From NCBI GenBank assembly GCA_947247005.1, contig OX365952.1, forward strand, positions 42,512,722 through 42,576,721: DNA of 64,000 nt, given 5' to 3'. The notes below the pieces were generated by a model, which searched no databases, was not told the DNA's origin, and saw nothing but the letters and a program-made list of their open reading frames with translations. Shown piece after piece: positions 49,383-62,039 of this stretch. Position 1 is the first letter of the stretch, and each line of letters begins with the position of its first letter. The DNA is from Spisula solida. Taxonomy: Eukaryota; Mollusca; Bivalvia; Venerida; Mactridae. Position numbers and translations under genes: made by a program.

Positions 49383-49637
49383 TACGGAGCAAAATAAAAC
49401 AGAGCGGAACAGAGCGGCACAGAGCAGAACAGAGCGGCGAAAATCAGAGCGGCGAATGGCGTTGCAGAGAAGTACTGAGCGGCACAATTTCATGGCGGAG
49501 CGGAGCAAAAAAGGAGCGGCTCATGATGGAGCAGTGCAGTGAAGTGCAGTGCAGTGCAGTGCAGAGCAGAGCAGAGCAGAACAGAACAGAGCAGAGCAGA
49601 GCAGAGCAGAGCAGAGCAGAGCAGAGCAGAGCAGAGC
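49383..49637. repeat. AGAGC/GTGCA pentamer repeat with GAGCGG variants
   Basis: AACAGAGCGGAACAGAGCGG-like variants grade into GCAGT repeats (about 49535-49562) and then a nearly pure AGAGC array to 49637. It is the same pentamer family as the tail of the peroxidase-intron minisatellite at 4577-4630. Confidence 0.93.
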
Positions 49638-50755
49638 TAAACATCATAGTATGTAAACTACATGATTTTAGGAGGGGGCCCTCTCTAATACAGCTAACAA
49701 CCACAACTCAATTCAGTATTAAATTCCACTATTTAATTATACATTAGTTATAAAATGTATTCAACAATTCTTGCAACTAGCACTCTCATTTTTATACAAT
49801 TGCTACACTTTAAATGAATGAAGCAAGTAGTATATCAATAACCGAAAAGTCTGATTATCAAAAAACACTTCATAATTTTAAAATGAACTATCTAACAAAG
49901 CTCAAATCATTTTCAGATTCATTCTACCATACTGGTTTGACCAACCATACATGCCCTTCTCACCAATATGGGATGCAGCTTCATAAACATATCATCTCCA
50001 TACGGAGTGTAGCATGCAATATCAGTGTAAGCATACCTTGTATCGTTCGTAAAATGTGAATGGTGTTGCGTGCTCCCCTTGTATTCACATAAAAACTGAT
50101 TCATTGCAGAGGTTTATGCAATGTAAAATTACTGCAATTCCATGACCCGACTATTAATACAGAACACTACTAAATCGATACTAAATATTACATATTTGTA
50201 TAATAATAAGTTAGCCCGGTGTTTAAGGTTACTTTTAAAAGACCTCTTATCGCATTTCCCGTCACACTATTCAAAATTATATTTCACATATATTTGACCT
50301 GCTCGGATAGATCGCCTGTCAACAAAGACCACTCTCTAGAGTGACCCTCTGTAGAGCAACAACCTCTTTAAAACATTACATTCAAAAGTTCCTGAAACCC
50401 ACATTTCTATAAGTTCAAGCTCTTTAGATCAACAACCCCTAAACAACAGCTAAGTTTTGCAGCTCCAAAATGGTGTTACACTGCAGAGGTTGTACTGACT
50501 TGATATTTATGTATAGACAGCTTTCCAACCGTCTACCTTGAAAACGTACGATACAAATCGACAGTAATGATAAAGTATATTCCGACTATTGTACCTATCA
50601 AATCCTATCGAAAACTGCAGCAAGCAGGTGAATGTATTATAAATGGTTGCAGGGTATAAATTATAATTGATATCAACGTTGTATTGAGCTGATCTCTATC
50701 ACCATAGATTGGGGACATTGCCTGTCAGATTAAAATAACAGACAACACATCATAT
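49638..50755. other. Intergenic with a dispersed repeat at 50330-50460
   Basis: No gene was recognised. The block around 50330-50460 (AGAGTGACCCTCTGTAGAGC and onward) is the inverted relative of the intronic repeat at 10540-10672. Confidence 0.5.
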
Positions 50756-50756
50756 A

Positions 50757-50795
50757 CAACAACAACAACAACAACGATAACAACAATAACAAGCT
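50757..50795. repeat. (AAC)n microsatellite
   Basis: ACAACAACAACAACAACAAC interrupted by GATAAC. Confidence 0.9.
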
Positions 50796-52522
50796 AACAA
50801 CACTGCGAGGGATGATCCAGAATAAACAGGACTGGTACTATAAATAAATATCTTTTAATGAAGTATTTCATAAATCACATCGAGAAAAAGCGCATTGTTT
50901 CCACTAGCTATAGTACGAATTAAAAAAAGTCATAAAAGAAAAAACAAACGTAGATATAACAACGGTTGTATCCGCTCTGCACAGTGACACTAAAACCTCA
51001 CAGCAACTTTGAGATTCCCGTAAGTGCTTTGATAAAGCATTATCCTAACAACACATGGTGTGGTTAGACGTTCTAGTGCATGATTAGATGTTCCGACTCT
51101 TTTGAAATAGTTCGTTCCCCCGGATTAAAGTAGCTGTGTCATGCAAACTCTATTCAAATTACAAGCACTCCAAAAACATAATTTATGATATAAAAAAGAA
51201 ATATGAAACAATATGCTAGTAATGTATGCGACACTAATAGCATATGCTTCAATTAAGATATTATTCTCCTTACTAACTGGAATATTGTTTTTCAGGTAGT
51301 TAATACTTTAGGTAATTAAAGTCCGGGTAGACGATTGAATGAGGTCACTATAGGTCAATACAGCCATAGATACAGGCCTATCAATGCAGCTATATATTGT
51401 AACGGCTGTACGGAACGTAATATCGGGTAGCGGGTATTTACACCGACTGTTTATTCGGCAGATTTTGGATATAATCATGTACATACACAGTACTTGACAA
51501 TACCATTTGCATTTTTTACGATATAATACAATAGATGGGTATTACTTAACTGAGATCAGCTGAAATAAAACATATTACGATATTGATCCGTCCTAACCTT
51601 TGATAATACTTTAAGTAAATGTTTATTTTTAATTACTGGATTGATAGGATTAAGTAGTTTAGTCATGATTGCGGATACCCATTGATGACATATCAGTAGA
51701 AATCTGTGCAATATTCGGATACAGGATTTTACCTCATGGACATTACCTGCTTTAATAAGTAAGTACTTTTTCTCATAACTTATGTAAAACTGATGTTGCT
51801 TAATGTAGGTGGCCCACTTAAACCATAGGCAGTGTTCGGCTCTATCGGTGCTCAAAATGTTACCAAATATATGCATGCCATATATATGTGACTATCGTAT
51901 TGTCTCATCAAGCGCTTTGATGACACTTTATGTTAGGTTAGTTGTTCTCCCGTGCAAAAAATACATTATCATATAATGTACAATGTATATATTTAACCTA
52001 TACTCGTTGTCGCCTTAATAAGGCAGTCTACCTGCATTAAGCTACCAACATAGTTAAAATCCAGACCAGCCATTAGTTATATTAAACCGACACACCCGTA
52101 TTGAGAAGCTACCTGAATTGAACATCCAATTATAATCAATCTCCGTGAGTCATCAGTGTATACTGAAATCTTATCGAGTTAACAAAGTAACGAATTAACA
52201 GTTGAAATGTTGTAATTGGTGCATTTATTTACTGAATGCTTAAAGCAGCTTCACTACTCACACTGGTACTTGTACGTTATTATCATTTTAATTTACTTTA
52301 TACACTGACAAGAGTCCCAAAGGCTTAAAGTAGCATATTGTAAATGACAGCTCTAGCATACTAGTCGCCAAGTGCTTAAACATAATTCTATTGTTATCAT
52401 TTTAATCCACAAATGTATACTCTATTTAAAAGCCGACACTGTTTTTGTATATGCGTACTGTAAATTCGACACACGTATCTTAATTTAAAAATTATGTACG
52501 TGATGTAATATTTGTACAAGTA
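50796..52522. other. Intergenic, no recognised gene
   Basis: A 106-codon minus-strand frame at 51556-51876 has no family I recognise and no supporting splice context. Otherwise the stretch is AT-rich non-coding sequence. Confidence 0.5.
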
Positions 52523-53123
52523 CAGGGTGATCCATTAATTCCGCACAATAGTAAATGCCTATAATTTCACTATTTCTGTACCTACACGTATAAGTTTTGT
52601 CTTGTTGGAAATGGTAATACATACTAATTTCTGCTGACATAAATTTTTTTTGCCAGTGCGCCGTCCAAATTAAGTAATGACATCATTGGTGACGTCATAT
52701 AATTTCAGTATTTCCAAGATTTTCATAACTTAGAAATCATAAAACTTTATTATGAGTTGGGAAAATCTGCTATTTTAGTGAAAAGAAAACTTGCAAAGTG
52801 TGTCCTAATACACCTGTAACCTTCAGGAAGGAATATTGTTGGATAATCCCAAGGAAATGAAACATTTGCTTAGTCGGGAAAAGAGACTGGTTACCTAAGC
52901 TGCATGCAGCAACATCATGTACAGAATAAAAACGACGTTTGGAACTCGTTTCAGAGAAAATGCGTCTGCTTTAGATAAGGATTCTATTGTTGAACATTCG
53001 TTTTAGGACAGAACACAATTTTCAAATATACTCTGCAATCACATGTTTTCTTTAATATAATAAGTTTTAAAGATGTTAAAGTTATAAGCATTTACGAATG
53101 TGCGGAATTAATGGATCACCCTG
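52523..53123. mobile_element. 601-bp Tc1/mariner-type MITE with TA target site
   Basis: Both ends read CAGGGTGATCCATTAATTCC (inverted, identical over 25 bp) and are flanked by TA. The interior has no transposase-like frame, so the element is non-autonomous. Identical termini suggest it is fairly young. Confidence 0.92.
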
Positions 53124-53439
53124 TATACTCCTAGTATAAAGTCCTCTCATTGAAAAGGGATACAATTTTTCTAGTTTAAATATACATTATTCAATAGCAT
53201 CATATATGTATGTGCATCTGATTACCCCAAAGAACTGAACTCACATGCTTTCGTAGGTGAAATAGTTATAAAGAAAAGTATAATAAGTACAATCAGGTTT
53301 ACTTGAAAATGGGCAGTTTTTATTTAACAAGTTGAAAGTAATAAATATATGGTTTTAAGAATAGGTACACCATCACAGGGAAATGGTATTTAGCAAGGTT
53401 TCCTACCTTATCAGTCGTCTGGGACTATTCTGCTAGTCA

Positions 53440-53530
53440 TGACGCCACAACGTCAGTTCACGACGGCCTTCCAACATGGCCGCCGTCGCTCAAGAGGGCG
53501 ATCCCAGAATGCCCCGCGGCATCTTCAGTA
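53440..53530. promoter_or_regulatory. CpG-rich island with YY1-like motif (tentative)
   Basis: This GC/CpG-rich patch in AT-rich DNA contains CCAACATGGCCGCCGTCG, resembling a YY1-type AANATGGCNGC site overlapping an ATG, plus ATTCTGGGA on the minus strand. On the + strand, ATG at 53475 opens 20 codons, with a possible donor GTAACT. It could be a promoter/first exon or a piece of a repeat. Confidence 0.3.
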
Positions 53531-54200
53531 ACTACTAACGCCCGTATTTTCGGGTACACAGTTTCGTCACTACAAATATATTATATTATTAAATACTCAT
53601 TGTTAAGAAGTCAATAAAAAAATCACAATCAGCCACTTTGAGCCATTTTGGATTACTGGTTTACGCCACATTTTCGTTGGAACCATCCTACTCAACATTT
53701 ATCTAGGTCACAATCTAACATCCTAGATAATAGATTCTATATTTCACCGACTTAAAATACAAGATATCTTCAAAATTGATAAAAAATCTTTTGCTTAATA
53801 CAGTGTTGGAAGTACATTTGTTTAATCTCATTTTCTATCATGCCTTTTCTACTTTAAAACGAAATAGTGTTCTTGTAAATAAAACCGATGACAGCCAAGT
53901 TTTTTTTACAAAAAATAATCTAATTCCCTTAAGAGATTTTAGCACTTTTACTGATTGTATAGTCTATTTTGTTTTCTACTTGGAAATAGTTTGAACGCCT
54001 TCTATGTATGATATCAACATATAGGGATATCGAGGGATAACTTCATATCAGAGGAAACTTTCTATACAAGAGAGCATATAAATGGTCATCCGAATTAAGC
54101 AACCACATGTCTCAAGCGACCTATGTTATGAAAAAGAAATAGTAGATCTATCAGACAGTCAGCCATTTTTTAGTTAAATTTGAGTCGATCTGTATTATAC
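53531..54200. other. Intergenic, no recognised gene
   Basis: AT-rich. Short frames only. Confidence 0.5.
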
Positions 54201-54214
54201 AACCATGAGTATTT

Positions 54215-54280
54215 TCTTTGCTGGGGTGTTAAAGTTGAGTGCTGCCTTCCCTGTCCGATTTTTGTTATCGTTTTACAATC
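54215..54280 (+). repeat. TGCCTTCC-tail family, 3' fragment
   Basis: GTTAAAGTTGAGTGCTGCCT followed by TCCCTGTCCGATTTTTGTTA. Only the 3' tail is present. It lies downstream of an ATG that is probably chance. Confidence 0.65.
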
Positions 54281-54519
54281 ATATTTTATTATTTAAACTC
54301 CAATGGTGTTCATCATATGACGTTCAGCACCTTCAAAACGGGGCTCTATCCCCAAAACGGGGCCCTACCCCCTGTCCGATTTGTGATTATATTTTTTATT
54401 GCTTGCTATTAAACAAATCATGCCCGAGGATTCAGGGTTATACCATTTACAGTGTTGTAGCATTCGCATACACTATAATTGAGGCAAGATGGACATCTGA
54501 AAGTCTGACTTTGTAGTTG

Positions 54520-54670
54520 TTAAGTTTCATTTTTTCTTATTCATTTCGGTGTTTGTCATTGTGCCTGTGATTTGTGGTTAGTGATTTTTCTTTTTCTTTG
54601 TGCGTTTCTTTGTGTACCGATCGTCCTCTGTTGTTTCTGTTGATTTCTGCCTTCCCTGTCCATATTGTTT
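54520..54670 (+). repeat. TGCCTTCC-tail family, copy 10
   Basis: It contains TTCATTTCGGTGTTTGTCAT, CTTTGTGCGTTTCTTTGTGT, TGTTGTTTCTGTTGATTTCT and GCCTTCCCTGTCC. It matches the B/C right-side copies rather than the intronic ones. Confidence 0.7.
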
Positions 54671-55983
54671 TTAAATACGGAGTGTCCCTTAAATGAATAC
54701 TAAGAACAATCCGTCTTCTGTATCGTGTATCTATTAACCTAGATGTTGAATGGGTAAAATGTTTAATTCAGGATTTTTTTCGACCAGACAGAATTGTTAT
54801 TCATTATTTAATACCATTTACAAACAATTGGATAATGCATAAATATATCACTAATCCACACTTGTCTGTCATAGTCATATTGTCAACAAATAAAAATAAA
54901 AACAAGGTTAGGATTTGTATATTGTATAGATAACGTCGAACAAAGACCAAGGACACAATAAAACCCAATATTATCCACATTCTATTAAAATATTTAACAA
55001 TAAAACGGTTGGTCAAGTACTTTTGTAGCGAATGAACAGATTACTGTGTATAGCTAAGTTTAGTTAAACTCCGTACTCCTACGAAGCTATGAAAAAAGTT
55101 TCAATTAATTGTTATAGATTCTAAACGGTGAAAGTCGTAAAAAGCAGTTAACAATAACTGCTAATACTTCTGAACAGTTTATGTCTTATTCCCTTCTTCC
55201 TATGGGTCATTAACATTTTTACCTAATGCAACGAGTATTTATCATACACTCACACGAGTTGTTTTATAATCATATCAAGACGGACCTTATTCGACAGTCA
55301 GTCGTCCGAATATCATGCGTTATCCGAAATCAATACAATTATATCCGAAAGAGCTAGATTGAGTAAGTTAAGGTAGCAATAAAAGATTTCTAGTAAAATT
55401 CCTCCGGCCGACACACAGCGACAACTTAAAGCTGTCCCCCAAAGCAACACACAATCATACCTTAAACAAAGACATATTGCACACCATTTAACACACCCTG
55501 AAGTTTCAAAAATTTAATGCAAGCACTAATGGGCTCGGTGTATTTCGCATTGGAGTCTTACTTTTATTTTACTATCAGTTGTTGGATGTGAGACTCTAAG
55601 AAAATGGATTTCAGTGAATAAATCAGTACTCATAATGTTTACCTTCTGCAACATACAGACAGGGTGTCTGTAGTATGTTTGCACATTATGTCAGTTTGTT
55701 TTCTACCGACTGTCAGTTACAACCCAATCTGCTGCGTCATTTACTGCCCAAATTATTCGGCTAATTTGGTGTCTTGATATTACTGTCAAACAATGGTCTG
55801 GGACGGTAAGTCAAAGTCTTATAATTTTAAAGGCTTCTATAATTGACAACTTAAAATTTCAGCCGAGACCATGAATTGTATTTTTTCAAGGTCTCTACTG
55901 ACAACCAATAATATTTTATTTATCGCCGGAATTAATCAACTAACTGTCTTGAGCAGGTACATAGTACTTGCTCCTAATTGGTA
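54671..55983. other. Intergenic, no recognised gene
   Basis: AT-rich sequence with short chance frames. Confidence 0.5.
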
Positions 55984-56135
55984 GCCTCGATAGCTTAGTA
56001 ATAGAGCGCCCGTGTTGGAGGTCCGACGGTTTGATCCGTGGCCGCTTGATAATGAAGACGAAATAAACATGGTACCTGTGTTTCCGTTGCTTGGCATTAG
56101 CTCATACCATTGTGACGATCAGAGTGATGTATACA
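55984..56135 (+). mobile_element. tRNA-derived SINE fragment
   Basis: The head GCCTCGATAGCTTAGTAATA followed by GAGCGC contains an A-box-like TAGCTTAGTAATAGAGC. ACGGTTTGATCCGT fits a B box. A body with GTGTTTCCGTTGCTTGGCAT follows. The tRNA cloverleaf is not intact, so it is a retroposon remnant and not a tRNA gene. No flanking duplication was found. Confidence 0.65.
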
Positions 56136-58832
56136 ACTAGTAAGAATTCGATATGTAATCGATTTAGAATAAACATGTATTAGAATAAACAACTAATAGT
56201 TATACACGTGTGTGCAGTATCCAAATAACTTGCAATTATATTTGATGGAGGCTTGCATGTTGTATCTAACAGGCCATAAATACCCATTTCGTCGTATATT
56301 ATCTGCCAAATGATTTCCCAAGGAACGACGATCGAAACTGTTTATTTGAACTGCACAATACGCAATTCTTAACTGATTCAAGATTATTTCAAGTATTCTT
56401 CATTGGATTGGAATTTATTGCAATGATATTCACTTTTTGCGCATACATGCACCATTGTCTAACACATAGGCGAGGCAAAGCAATAACTATGTTCGAACAT
56501 TCTAGCTTGAGTATTTGAAATTCTAGATGTTTATCTGATGTGATAAATAGTTCATTCTCCGACATCCTCAATGATAAAACATCAGAAAACAATAAATCTC
56601 CGCACACAAATGTTTCATTAGACATACGCCCATGGTCCTCGAACAGCATGTTTGCAGATATATTTCAACTATTTGAGACTGCTACATATGAGATTCAAGG
56701 GCGAGGTATATCATGTCGACAAAGTTGAACATACAATATATATTTATATTATTGTAATGCACAAAGTCCATACAAATTTAAAGTAAACATCGTATATAAA
56801 TGCATTATTGCTGAAATAACGCTAAACACAAACAAAACTCAATCACGTTACCTCGTGACCTTGATCTTTGACCTACTGGCCTCAAAATCAATAGAAGATT
56901 TCAATTGATGGTGCCCAAGTTTAAATACCTTGGGCCAAACCATGCATATGTTATAAATTGGAAACAATTTGGTCTAGTCAAATGATGGAACACGGGGATT
57001 ACGCGAACTCACAAGTACTCTGCAACAACGGCAACTTGTTTACGTAATGTTGTTGCTAAGTATTCAGCTAACTGTTTCATTAAAGGAACAACCTTTTGAA
57101 AAAGACCAAACGGATCAGATGAGATTTATTTTTGGTAGTTGCATACAGTTACAGTTGTTATACGTGATCAAAGACATCAAATGCCTTGTATAGTTCTATG
57201 AAATGTTCTTGTTTGTCTAGAACGAACAAAACTGTATGGAAAACTGTGCATCTAAGTGCTAATAAATATGAAGTGAATAGAATATTTATTGCGTTACTAG
57301 TATGCATTGATGCAATAAGTCTGGAATAAATTGTTCGTATTTATGATGAAATAAGAATTAATCATTCAGCGGTTGTTCTGTGGCTGCTAATTCAAGCAAC
57401 TGCTTTAAGGTATTATAAATCATAGTTGTGTTTGCTAGTATAGCTCGCCGGGGATAACTCTAGCCTTACAAATAAACAAACATTGATAATATAAACAGAT
57501 AATTATCGACTGGCGGCTTGTTATCAGCATACACATTGTAAGAGTATAAAAACCATGCATTATAAGAGAATATGCACAAGATTGAACAAAAATGGACATC
57601 GAAAATGCATTAGATTTCATATTTATTTGTAAACAAAGGCTAGTGTTATCATCGGTAGACATTGGTCATGTGTGCTGATATATATCACTCACGTTACAGA
57701 ATGCGGCTTTATACATCTAGATTATTCTTTACATTATCTACAGGTTGAATGTCTGTACGGTGGAAAATTGTATCAGGCAGTTGAATACATATGATTTGTT
57801 TAAAATAGCGTAGCAAACTTTTATTTGCAACGCTGCATAAATCATATTGTATCAAATATAGATATATGCTAAATAAAGATCGTCTGCATTACAAAGCTGC
57901 AAACTTAGTTTGTTGGTTTGCTGTGATACATTTGATTAAAATTTAACTATATAAGTATGCGGAATATAGATCTACGTGTATTACAAGGTTCTATTCCGTT
58001 CCTGTTTACGTGATGTGTGACTGATGTTATTTTAAAAATTACTAGTCAATACAGTCCACGTGCCCAGTTGCAGGTTTCAGTACCGAGTTTGATGCCATCA
58101 AATTAGAGAGGCTGAGGTTAGCCGATGTCTGCAATTTGTTTTTACACGCACTGGACCTCCTGTGACGCTTGTTTACTGCTAATTGACACGGATTGTCTGA
58201 CTCGTGCATATAGTTTATTTCGATGTCCGGAAGGCAAATGTAGGCTTGGGGTAATAAATTTCGGTATACAGAGTCAAATTTCGGATGTAGATGGTTATAC
58301 GAACTTTTTAGTCAGTTGTCCGATTTTGTTGTCGGTTGAAATTAAATTTGACGGGGCTAAATTGCTGCGCATGATCAGTTGTCAAAAATCGATTTAGAGT
58401 TGTCCGAGACACCGTACTATATTGTACGGCCCTGTATATTGATTATTTACATCAACACAATCCTTAATCATTTAAATATTCTATTTCGATTAAACTCATG
58501 ATTAACGAATGTTAAAACCGCATTGAATGTAATTTAGCAGACCTATATATAGACCCGCAAAAAGGTCCACAGAGGTACGCAGTTTAAACATGATCTTTTT
58601 GGGGTATAGCTACTTGCGAACAGAGTTTCTGTTTGGTATTGAGCTATAAGGATCATTTTGCGAGGTACTTCGGGCAGTATCGTGATCGATCAGCGCAAGA
58701 AGTTGCGATTGGTGCATGGTCATTTAAAAAAAGGCATACCATAAGTACGGCGCTTTCTGCGCCGTGCAATAAAAATTATCACAACAAATTGACACACTTC
58801 TCAAGGAATTAAGTTCACTGCTTGTCGTGTAA
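56136..58832. other. Intergenic, no recognised gene
   Basis: Frames of 62-90 codons occur (for example 58125-58397 +, Cys-rich at its start), but none resembles a family I know. Confidence 0.5.
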
Positions 58833-58872
58833 TCTGGCGACCCGGGTTCAAATCCGGGTGGAGGCGCACATA
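58833..58872 (+). other. tRNA T-arm-like fragment
   Basis: CCCGGGTTCAAATCCGGG forms a perfect 5-bp T-stem with a 7-base loop and B box. No matching D-arm, anticodon arm or acceptor partner lies upstream, so this is a tRNA or SINE remnant. Confidence 0.5.
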
Positions 58873-59286
58873 TGCCCGCAATGTTTTAACAAGAAGCTGA
58901 CTGGAAAATAAAGGCAATGCTCGGAATCGGCTTACTTCCGATAAAGTTTGGTTCTATTAAACACTTCAAACCTGATCTTATAGCTTCGATATGTGCATTT
59001 TTATATTTTATGCAAGGAACACTATGTTTCCATACAACAGTTTCCCATCAAACACGTGGGTGAACCAACCTTTAAATTTGATGCAGCAAGCAAATGATTG
59101 TTTCCTTGTGTGGCCTTGTATTAATCCTTAGAGTAAACACTATTCATCACCGATAATTAAGCCTAATGATTTAAGTAATTGTTTTTACATAATCATGTGT
59201 TTATCGTGATTACCTGTCCGGTAAACTGATTATTAGGTAAGGGTAGGTTAGCCTAACTTAATCCACACTAATAATGTTGCTAGCGT

Positions 59287-59535
59287 GTAGACACGGTACG
59301 TGATACTAGCCATAGACATGAATTGAATGTACTCTTATAGGGGGGTTACACGGCATGTAGTATTACCATGGTACGTCTTACTGGTATATAACAAGCTGTC
59401 CTGTTCCGGATATTAGACACGTTACGTGATGCTAGCCATTAGACATACGTGGAACGTACTTATAGCGGGTATACATGGCATGTACTATTACCGACTATCC
59501 ATGGCACGTCTAAACACACTGCCTGGTACCAGGTA
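59287..59535. repeat. Diverged tandem duplication, about 125-bp unit
   Basis: Each half has TAGACACG, TACGTGAT-CTAGCCAT, AGACAT, a run to GTACT-TTATAG, then ACA-GGCATGTA-TATTACC and CATGG-ACGTCT. Confidence 0.8.
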
Positions 59536-60245
59536 CTAGAGCGAAGATGCGTCCACAACAGTTACTTCATAAAACACATAAACGCGCACTTTCTGGTACT
59601 TGTATTGGCAATAAACATTTAATGTGTTCGTCAAATAAAATATTGAAGTTAAAGTTGGTACCATCTTCAAAGAAAATGTAAGGTTATAACAAGCCCGGAC
59701 CAAACGACTAATACTCAGTGATTCATCGTGGCAATATCAATTATGGCAAAATATAGTTCCTGGATAATTGACTTTTCCCGCCATGTGCTGTCATAAAATC
59801 ATTCTACAGTATTCAAACCATTTGTTAAAAGAATTGAAGCAACATCCGAAGATTAGCATTCTATGTTGTTTTACTAGCTTATGATGAGTTCTCCCTTTGT
59901 GAACGAGCATAACATGATTATTAGTTTGGCTGTCTCATTTGTTCTACAAATATATAGTGACATTACTCTCCAAGTTAATTTCAACGGTTAGACCTATTCT
60001 TATCATAACTGTGCTAACTTAACTATTCGTATTCCTTGGGGGTTGTTATATTGCTTATTGTATTCTTACCAAAACGGTTCACATACCCAATTTTTATTGT
60101 TCTGTTTATGACTCAATAAATATGTACGAATCTAAATGCAAATAATGTGATAGGTGTACATGACCACTTTACTATGATTAAGTCCTTTACATAGTTGAAG
60201 TTTTCCCTAGGATATCTTAATCGGGCTACCGACCATAATCAGTGA

Positions 60246-60540
60246 AGCAATACCACGTGACTTTTGACTACAGTTACAAGACGAAATTTGTAAACATTGG
60301 AAAATAAAAAAGCCATAAGTATTTTATTTCTACATCGATGTCTATGAAATGTACTCCACGCTAAGGGGACAATTATTTGCTTTCCATCTTATATTTCACG
60401 GAAAGCAAATAATTGTCCTCTTAGCGTGGCGTATATTTCATAGAAATCGATGAAGAAATAAAATACTTATGGCTATATTTGTTTTCCAATGTTTACAAAT
60501 TTCTACTTGTAACTGTAGTCAAAAGCCACGTGGTATTGCT
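60246..60540. repeat. Inverted repeat, 140-bp arms, 14-bp spacer
   Basis: The arms 60246-60385 and 60400-60540 are reverse complements with a handful of mismatches. The arm edges are AGCAATACCACGTG and CACGTGGTATTGCT, and the centre is GCTTTCC/GGAAAGC. It is structurally like the foldback at 5397-5642 but unrelated in sequence. Confidence 0.93.
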
Positions 60541-60713
60541 ACACTGTAGCTTCATATTTTATGTATTATTTCTGTTTTTTTAAGTAGATCATACCGGAAA
60601 TTTACTAAGTTTTAAGTTATATTTTGAGACCACAAAGAGATTATTTCATAAAACATAAAAATACTACTGGAGTTGTCTCCTATACATAGGTTATTTACAC
60701 AAAGTCATACTAA

Positions 60714-60930
60714 AGCCTAGGTCCCACTGTGGAATTCTACATCGGCGATGTTCTCCCGATTTCTTCAGATACCACCCGATTCATTACTTCCGATATTACA
60801 AACTGTCTCATGACTTCCCCCGGAACTTCCCCGTGACAACGAGGAACATGTTCCCAATGTCCTAATAGCTCAATAATTTAAATCGGGAGTACATTTGCTG
60901 AGGCAAAAAATGCTCAGTGGGACCTAGGCT
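60714..60930. mobile_element. 217-bp PIF/Harbinger-like MITE, TAA target duplication
   Basis: It starts AGCCTAGGTCCCACTG and ends CAGTGGGACCTAGGCT, a perfect 16-bp inverted pair, with TAA on both sides. A 3-bp TWA duplication is the PIF/Harbinger signature (family knowledge). The interior is non-coding. Confidence 0.85.
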
Positions 60931-60933
60931 TAA

Positions 60934-62039
60934 ACGTTGACTGTTTAAAACGTCACGAAATCAACAATTAAGACTCGAACCATTGACCTACCCACCCCAC
61001 GTGTATATACTTGATTTAACGTTTCATATACGACATAATTATGGTGGACTTAAGTAACACAAGTACCAGTAATTTATACAAACAATGGATATTCATCAAA
61101 GCTGTTAAACTCAAGACAAGGATAAAACACACAAAAGTTGTACATATGGTATCTTAACCTCCGAGATACATTACAAGGAGATATTCTGACAGTGAAAGTC
61201 CATAAATTTATTAAAAAAAGCTTACTGGGGGTAAGCCCCCTCCCACCCCCCGCCAAGACGTGATAATGATCTTACACGACCTTTTTCGATATACAAAACA
61301 TGTATATTAAATATTGTGACCCAAAATGATAGTTCACAAGAGTTTCAACCAGAAATCATTATTTAAATTTCTTCTAACCACTTGCAGATCTTTGATGATA
61401 TTTCACATGTTGATGGTAGTATTGGTGTCTGTACCTTTAAGGTTTAGCGATAGTAAGTCGCCTTAAAATAGTCTAAACCAGGAATGTTCCTTTAATCACG
61501 TGACCGAAGCACTTCGAGAATTCCATTCATAAGAGAATTTATTACTATCAAGAGATTTAATAAGATAATAAAATTAGGAATATTTTATAAGTTAGCTTTT
61601 ATCTTAGTTGCACAAGAAATACAATATGCCATTGTTTTTACAACATCACATAATTTACAAGTGGTAAGGAGCGTGCACAAACGGGAAACGCTTTTATATA
61701 TTCCTTTTTACTGGCTTTCAAGATGGCTTTCAAGATGTGTAATAAAACGGCGCTCAAGAAAGTGGGTCTTTCCTTGTTGTATATTTACATAGTAGGTCTA
61801 TGCTTCAATAGACATACGTCTTGCCTCACCGTGAACCACACCACTCATTGATTGTTTATGCTAATTAGTGCCAATATTTTCTAATTTATCTCCCTAATGA
61901 CCGGTAGTTCAAACCCATTGAGTTCACTATAGCCCGCACATGTGTTTTCGCTGGCTTGTTAATAGGATATCTGTGAATATTATAGCATAAACCACATGGA
62001 TTAATGAATAAAAGATGGCTCGAAACATCAGGTAAATGT
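60934..62039. other. Intergenic, no recognised gene
   Basis: It contains short G/C-rich runs near 61228-61255 and two direct GGCTTTCAAGATG words near 61713. No supported exon. Confidence 0.5.

Noticed and set aside
49444..49704. 86-codon Leu/Cys-rich minus-strand frame and its plus-strand partner
   Set aside because: It translates the AGAGC/GTGCA pentamer array.
51556..51876. 106-codon minus-strand ORF
   Set aside because: It was inspected for the LINE C-terminal pattern seen at 6857-7231, but the ordered Cys/His motif is missing.
58125..58397. 90-codon Cys-rich ORF
   Set aside because: No recognisable domain, no signal peptide, no splice or regulatory context; the length is within chance expectation for 64 kb.
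58833..58872. tRNA gene at a perfect T-arm
   Set aside because: Only the T-arm is present. No acceptor, D or anticodon arm could be paired upstream.
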